A stretch of DNA of 64,000 nt from the NCBI GenBank assembly GCA_029310945.1, contig JARJFC010000011.1:40701-104700 (forward strand), read 5' to 3'. The translations under genes were made by a program, and so were the position numbers. This DNA is from Leptospira sp. 96542. GTDB lineage: Bacteria > Spirochaetota > Leptospiria > Leptospirales > Leptospiraceae. The notes beneath the pieces were generated by a model. It ran no database searches. It had not been told where the DNA came from and worked only from the letters and a program-made list of their open reading frames with translations. Shown in pieces: positions 59,491 to 64,000 of the stretch (the stretch's first letter is position 1; the number at the start of each line of letters is the position of its first letter).

Positions 59491-60387
59491 ATGGATCTAC
59501 TTTCCGATATAATCGCTCAATCTGGTTGGAAACATGACCTTTTGGCTAAGGAACATATCTATCAATCCTTTGGTTTTTATTTCCCATGCGAGAGAAGCGG
59601 TGGGTTTCATATTGTTACCCAAGGTTCTTGTTTTGTGCGAGCCAAAGGTATATTATTAGAATTAAAAAAAGGTGATCTATTATTTATCACTCGAGGTATT
59701 CATCACGAATTAATTTCTGATGAAAAGGCGAAAGTTGTTGGATTAGAAAGGTTTAAATCTAGAATTAAAAATCAAAAACAGAAAAACAATCCTATTACTA
59801 CCTTTGTTTCAGTGCGATATGAAATTCCAGCAGGCCCTATGCATCCGTTGTTTATGGAAATTCCAGATATCATCCATTTGCCTTTTGAGGAAGTTGAAGC
59901 ACATCATGCGTTAACGAATGTAGTGTTGATACTTTCTCAGGAACTCGATTTGAATTTGGGTTCTGATTTAATTGTTCAGCGATTAACCGATATATTATTA
60001 TACTATTTATTAAGAATATGGTTAGAAAAAAACAAATCCAAGTCTCCAGGTTGGATACAGACATTTCATGATAAAACTATTATGAATGCTTTGGAGCGCA
60101 TACATTCTAATATCCAATTTGAATGGACTATCGATTCTCTGGCAAGAACACTCGGAATTTCTCGAGCAAATTTAGCTAGCCGATTTAAAGAAGTATTAGG
60201 AGTTCCTCCAATGGAATATTTGACAAAATTAAGAATGGAGAAAGCCACCCATCTTTATGCTAATGAGAAAATGGGTTTGGAAGAAATTGCGCAAAAAGTT
60301 GGTTATTCCTCTGCGTTTTCTTTTTCAAAAGCGTTTAAAAGAATTTATGGTCATGCCCCATCCTATGTATGGAAAAAAGCAGTTTAG
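59491..60387 (+). CDS. AraC-family regulator with cupin sensor
   Basis: 298 residues. An N-terminal cupin (about 1-170; GGFHIVTQGSCFVRAKGILLELKKGDLLFITRGIHHEL) of the AraC_binding/cupin_6 type is followed by two helix-turn-helix motifs (about 200-295; WTIDSLARTLGISRANLASRFKEVLG and GLEEIAQKVGYSSAFSFSKAFKRIYGHAPS). It likely activates the divergent NmrA-like oxidoreductase in response to a small molecule. Confidence 0.88.
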   Translation: MDLLSDIIAQSGWKHDLLAKEHIYQSFGFYFPCERSGGFHIVTQGSCFVRAKGILLELKKGDLLFITRGIHHELISDEKAKVVGLERFKSRIKNQKQKNNPITTFVSVRYEIPAGPMHPLFMEIPDIIHLPFEEVEAHHALTNVVLILSQELDLNLGSDLIVQRLTDILLYYLLRIWLEKNKSKSPGWIQTFHDKTIMNALERIHSNIQFEWTIDSLARTLGISRANLASRFKEVLGVPPMEYLTKLRMEKATHLYANEKMGLEEIAQKVGYSSAFSFSKAFKRIYGHAPSYVWKKAV

Positions 60388-60453
60388 TAATCTTTGTCGT
60401 TCAAAAAATAAATTCAGTTTATTTTAATATTCTGAAATTAAATTTGGTATATT

Positions 60454-61380
60454 ATGGGGATTTTGAAAGATAAAATGATTTCTGATATGATGGTTAGTGG
60501 TTACTCACATAAAACGATAAAACTATATACAAGTGTTATCTCAAATTTTTCGAAATATCATTCTAAATCTCCTCTTGATATGTTACCGGAAGATATTTAT
60601 GATTATTTTTTATATCTTAGAAAATTGCCTTTATCTTCTGCTTCTATTTCGATATATTATAGTGCTTTGAGTTTATTCTATAAGTTTGTGAACAAAACAA
60701 ATTTAATGCATATGGTTCCTGTTCCTAAAAGAAGTAATCGAGTGGCAGCCGTATTAAATAAGAAAGAAATTAGTATACTTTTAAATCATTGTGCAAAATT
60801 AAAAGACAAGGCAATCTTTACATTAATTTATTCGTCAGGCATAAGAGTCGGTGAATTGGTGAATATAAAACTAGAAGATATCGATTATATTCGAAAATCA
60901 ATTTATATAACCAAAGGCAAAGGTGACCAGCAGAGGTATGCAATTTTGTCAGACCAAACTGCAATATTAATCAAACAATATATTGAAATATACAAACCCA
61001 CTAGTTTTCTATTTTATTCTTCCCTCGGTAAAGAAATTCCTGTTGGTTGTCGTTGGATTCAGGCTAGCTTTCAAAAGTTGAGAAAATCTGCTGGAATTGT
61101 TAAACGAGCGACAGTCCATACCTTGAGGCATTCCTTTGCGACTCATTTGCTGGAGGATGGTTATCATTTGTTTTATATTCAGAAATTACTAGGGCACGCT
61201 GATATAAAAAGTACATTGGTCTATCTACACGTAAATCCGAATACTTTGTTAAATATTCCAAGCCCATTAGAAAGAATTAGTTATGTTAAAATGGGGATAT
61301 TTGAAACGCATAATGAGCGAGGCTTGGATTTTTCTGAGTTCAACTTTGAAAGCGAATATAAAAACTATATTTCTCAATGA
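60454..61380 (+). CDS. Tyrosine recombinase / integrase
   Basis: 308 residues. N-terminal SAM-like core-binding domain (1-90; GYSHKTIKLYTSVISNFSKYH) and catalytic domain with all expected residues: Arg in SGIRVGELVNIKLEDI, Lys in TKGKGDQQR, HxxR in HTLRHSFATHLLEDG, His in KLLGHADIKST and Tyr in TLVYLHV. It resembles XerC/D and integron or mobile-element integrases. The gene is AT-rich and followed by an unknown gene; no attachment site or phage genes were found. It may be the remnant of an integrated element. Confidence 0.87.
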   Translation: MGILKDKMISDMMVSGYSHKTIKLYTSVISNFSKYHSKSPLDMLPEDIYDYFLYLRKLPLSSASISIYYSALSLFYKFVNKTNLMHMVPVPKRSNRVAAVLNKKEISILLNHCAKLKDKAIFTLIYSSGIRVGELVNIKLEDIDYIRKSIYITKGKGDQQRYAILSDQTAILIKQYIEIYKPTSFLFYSSLGKEIPVGCRWIQASFQKLRKSAGIVKRATVHTLRHSFATHLLEDGYHLFYIQKLLGHADIKSTLVYLHVNPNTLLNIPSPLERISYVKMGIFETHNERGLDFSEFNFESEYKNYISQ

Positions 61381-61871
61381 ACATTTTTAGGTGGGATAAA
61401 TTTTTTTAGAAAATTTTCACTCAATCTAAGATTCGAATTTAGTATGTGTTTCCAGTCTGTCAAAATTTCTTCTGAAGGAATGGAGATTATTTCTTTCAGA
61501 ATCGATTGTAAATTGTCATCTAATAATGAGTCCAATACATCTGGTACAATGTATTTTAACGCATGTTCTGCTGGTAATTTTGCATTTTCAAATGAAGAAG
61601 GAAAATGTTTGGACAGATATGATTTTGATGATAATTGTTCGTCATTCTCCCAGCGATTACATTCGGTAATTCCTTTTTCTTTGGTCCATAAAGCATTACC
61701 GTATTGATAAGAAGAGAAATACAAACTGTTCAATTTGTTTTGGGAAATTGAAATTTTTAAGTTTTTTTCGACGAAGTCCTCTCTTAAGTAGGATGAAAAC
61801 TCCATGCTGATATTTTCATCATCAATGAAATAATCTTCCAAAAATACTTTTTCAGTAAATGAAACTCCCAT
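61374..61871 (-). CDS. Uncharacterised AT-rich gene
   Basis: 165 residues, soluble, acidic, with helical segments (ALKYIVPDVLDSLLDDNLQSILKEIIS; LTDWKHILNSNLRLSENFLKKF). No family recognised. Its 3' end overlaps the integrase by 7 bp (convergent). The local composition is more AT-rich than in most neighbours, consistent with acquired DNA. The 177 bp upstream (61872-62048) is AT-rich with no clear element. Confidence 0.6.
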   Translation of the reverse strand: MGVSFTEKVFLEDYFIDDENISMEFSSYLREDFVEKNLKISISQNKLNSLYFSSYQYGNALWTKEKGITECNRWENDEQLSSKSYLSKHFPSSFENAKLPAEHALKYIVPDVLDSLLDDNLQSILKEIISIPSEEILTDWKHILNSNLRLSENFLKKFIPPKNVH

Positions 61872-62048
61872 CTTATACCTCTTGCGGATTCAAACCAATT
61901 GAATATAAAACCATATAAAAGAATAAATGAAATTTCAAAAATATATACTCTATAATCAGAATTTTATCTAAGAAAAGAATTAGAATCCAACAGATTTATT
62001 ATAAAATAGATGAAGAAATAGCAAAATTTTTGACAAACTTAAGGTGTA

Positions 62049-63566
62049 TTAACTTTTCCAATATTTCACTTTCTTTTTGTACAAACGCCAAACAACAGGA
62101 TTTTCTAAAGTGCTGATTACGGATTTTTCAATTTGATTTGTATCGGTATCAAAATAGATAGAATTTTTTAGAATTGTTGGATTTAAATATTTAGAATCTA
62201 AATTCAAATTGATATTATCAAATGAATTTCTATTTGCAATGATAAATCCCCATTCACCAAATGAAGGAATATAAATGCGATAAGGTATGGTGTTTTTGAA
62301 AACCGCCTTTAAAGTATCGTTGATACACCAGAAAATTTCTCGTGCGTAGTATGGTGAGCTTGCTTGCGTAATGAGTAATCCTTCCGGATCCAAACGTTTT
62401 CGGCACAAAAGATAAAATTCATGAGAATATAATCTTGCGATGGTCTCTGTACGAGGATCTGGAAAATCTAATATAATTAAATCATATTTTACTTTAGAAT
62501 TCAATAAAAACCGATAACCATCGGTGTGAATGATATTTACTTTTTTATCGCTTAAGGAATTTCGATTCAATTTTTTTAATAATGGAAAATTTTTTGCTAA
62601 ATGAGTTATTTTTTCATCTATATCCACTAATGTGATGTTTTTGATTTGAGTTTCTTTTAATAATTCTCTAACGGCTAACCCATCTCCACCTCCAATGATC
62701 AATACCTCAGATTTCTTTTTTAGTAGTGCCAATGCAGGGTGTACTAAACTTTCGTGATAGCGATACTCGTCTCTACTTGAAAATTGTAATTCTTTATCTG
62801 AATAAAGTCTTAGATCGTCATCAAATTTTGTGAGTACGATCCTCTGGAATTTTGTTGTCTCCGTATATAAAATTTCATCCTTATAAATTTTGTGCTCAAA
62901 AAATCGTATGCTCTTTTCTGAATAATATAACCCAACTATGAGTAAAGAAGTTACAAAAATGATTAAGCAGTCTGCTAATTTCTTCTGAGTTTTGGAAATA
63001 AAGTTACGTAGTAAGATTGGTGATGTTAAGTTGATAAGTCCAACGACAAATGCTGTTTTCACTGTTCCAAAAGTTGGTAATAAAATGAGAGGGAATACTA
63101 ACGATCCGATCAAAGAACCAAAGTAGTCAAATGAAAGTGTTTTTGCAAAGGCATTATTTTCCTTTAGCGATTTTCTTAGTAGTTCTGCTAAAATAGGAAC
63201 CTCCATGCCAATTAGTATGGAAATCGCAGCGAGAATAAGGATCATAAAAAGAATAAAACTATCAGAAATTATGTAGTAAGATGTATATAACATTAAACCA
63301 CTAAAACCACCAAGTAAAGATGTTGAAATTTGTATGAAGATTAATTTGTTTGTTAGTTTATGTTTGAAATTTTTTGTTTGGTAGGCACCAATACCCATAC
63401 CACCAAGAAAAATTCCAACCGTAAGTGAAAGTTGAAACCCTGCATCTCCATTCAGATACGTACAAATTGTACCAATTAAAAGCTCGAAAACAATAGCAAC
63501 AGAAGATGCTATTAGGATGATTGTGATAATTCGAATATGTGTTAGGTTTCTATTTTGTAATTTCAT
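62049..63566 (-). CDS. Membrane-fused spermidine synthase-like protein
   Basis: 505 residues from the ATG at 63566 (MKLQNRN), preceded by GGGAGGAAA; a second ATG 12 bp upstream sits inside the ribosome site. Residues 1-210 contain six or seven membrane helices (SVAIVFELLIGTICTYLNG, GIFLGGMGIGAYQT); residues 240-490 are an aminopropyltransferase fold (YHESLVHPALALL, EVLIIGGGDGLAVRELLK, NITLVDIDEKI, DLIILDFPDPR). This is the membrane type of polyamine aminopropyltransferase. It overlaps the upstream DUF4178-like gene by ATGA. Confidence 0.87.
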   Translation of the reverse strand: MKLQNRNLTHIRIITIILIASSVAIVFELLIGTICTYLNGDAGFQLSLTVGIFLGGMGIGAYQTKNFKHKLTNKLIFIQISTSLLGGFSGLMLYTSYYIISDSFILFMILILAAISILIGMEVPILAELLRKSLKENNAFAKTLSFDYFGSLIGSLVFPLILLPTFGTVKTAFVVGLINLTSPILLRNFISKTQKKLADCLIIFVTSLLIVGLYYSEKSIRFFEHKIYKDEILYTETTKFQRIVLTKFDDDLRLYSDKELQFSSRDEYRYHESLVHPALALLKKKSEVLIIGGGDGLAVRELLKETQIKNITLVDIDEKITHLAKNFPLLKKLNRNSLSDKKVNIIHTDGYRFLLNSKVKYDLIILDFPDPRTETIARLYSHEFYLLCRKRLDPEGLLITQASSPYYAREIFWCINDTLKAVFKNTIPYRIYIPSFGEWGFIIANRNSFDNINLNLDSKYLNPTILKNSIYFDTDTNQIEKSVISTLENPVVWRLYKKKVKYWKS

Positions 63567-64000
63567 TTTCCTCCCCATCCTCCAGTTCGTCTACCAATGA
63601 TATGTCGAACTGTACTTTCGTCGCAGACCGTGTCATAAAATTGGGTAGTTTCATTATATTTTTCGACACAATTGTATTCCTCATCGCTATTGGAAGAAAG
63701 AATGGTTAGGACACCAAAAATAATTATAAAACAGAAAACTACCCTAATTAATTTTTCTCTAAGTCTGATTTGATCTGTTAGGTTATTGAGTCGGTTAGAA
63801 AATTTCGGACGCCTTTTTTCTAAATTATATCCAGTAGCTAAAGCTCTTTTATGAATTTCATCGGGGGTAATTTTTCTACCAAGGAAATAACTCTCTGCGT
63901 CTTCATTCCATTCTGCAGTTCCAGTTTCAAGTAGTCGATAGTTGACACCATTCAGGATATAATTTCTCGCATTACCTTTAATTTTGATATTGCTTAATGT
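63563..64000 (-). CDS. DUF4178-like protein with membrane helix (5' end beyond window)
   Basis: An open frame enters from the right edge and ends at 63563 (145 residues visible). It contains KIKGNARNYILNGVNYRLLETG and TAEWNEDAESYFLG, which resembles DUF4178, followed by a membrane helix (VVFCFIIIFGVLTIL) and a C-terminal tail with two cysteines (NCVEKY, VCDEST). DUF4178 genes are often found with speD and membrane spermidine synthases, as here. Its stop overlaps the synthase start (ATGA). The family call is tentative. Confidence 0.6.
   Translation of the reverse strand, partial: TLSNIKIKGNARNYILNGVNYRLLETGTAEWNEDAESYFLGRKITPDEIHKRALATGYNLEKRRPKFSNRLNNLTDQIRLREKLIRVVFCFIIIFGVLTILSSNSDEEYNCVEKYNETTQFYDTVCDESTVRHIIGRRTGGWGGK

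Noticed and set aside
1..64000. CRISPR arrays, tRNA, rRNA, insertion sequences and prophage genes
   Set aside because: Looked for direct-repeat arrays, transposase motifs and conserved RNA elements; none was seen apart from the single tyrosine recombinase.

Overview
The window is chromosomal DNA of a low-GC (roughly 38-40%) Gram-negative bacterium, most likely a saprophytic-clade Leptospira or close relative. This is inferred from gene content: many lipoproteins, RsbU-type PP2C phosphatases, 7TM-DISM receptors, TonB machinery, LytS/LytTR regulation, TetR regulators and a cobalamin riboswitch. There are no rRNA or tRNA genes, no CRISPR array and no recognisable insertion sequence. Coding density is high, and many same-strand neighbours overlap by 1-4 bp (TAATG or ATGA), marking operons.

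Layout. 1-7.7 kb: a partial nitroreductase divergent from a TetR regulator with an operator between them; a two-gene unit whose second member resembles Imm11 immunity proteins; an AlkD-like DNA alkylation repair protein; then a minus-strand acyl-CoA dehydrogenase, zinc alcohol dehydrogenase and SDR-like protein. 7.8-11.5 kb: zinc-ribbon/ankyrin protein, an ABA4-like membrane protein with a membrane partner, and a divergent TetR gene with nested inverted repeats. 11.5-17.6 kb: a signalling block with two anti-sigma-type HATPases, a STAS protein, a membrane PP2C phosphatase, a class III adenylate cyclase, a FeeM-like N-acyltransferase fused to a cyclic-nucleotide-binding domain, and a methyltransferase. 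17.7-19.5 kb: two lipoproteins behind a cobalamin riboswitch. 19.6-28.3 kb: PlsC-like acyltransferase, a TetR/porin/SbtA operon, a membrane AraC regulator, a SulP transporter and a TPM-domain protein.

28.4-33.2 kb: a TolC/adaptor/MacB/TetR efflux operon. 33.3-37.2 kb: a copper cassette made of a cupredoxin/NosD-like beta-helix/membrane fusion, a small membrane protein, a two-domain multicopper oxidase and a SCO protein. 37.2-45.8 kb: a long minus-strand TonB operon (lipoproteins, TonB-dependent receptor, ExbB, ExbD, TonB) with a LytTR response regulator at its head and a LytS-like kinase at its tail. 45.9-48.0 kb: stand-alone ethanolamine ammonia-lyase (eutBC). 48.0-55.6 kb: a 7TM-DISM PP2C phosphatase, an OxyR-like regulator with ahpC and ahpF, and a hybrid histidine kinase. 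55.6-64 kb: a TetR operon with tandem operators, exported proteins, an NmrA-like/AraC divergent pair, a tyrosine recombinase in an AT-rich stretch, and a membrane-type spermidine synthase beside a partial DUF4178-like gene.

The strongest candidates for something undescribed are the riboswitch-controlled lipoprotein pair (possible B12-binding surface proteins), the copper cassette, and the partner-switching block in which a local cyclase may feed a cAMP-gated acyltransferase. All functional links are inferred from sequence and gene order.
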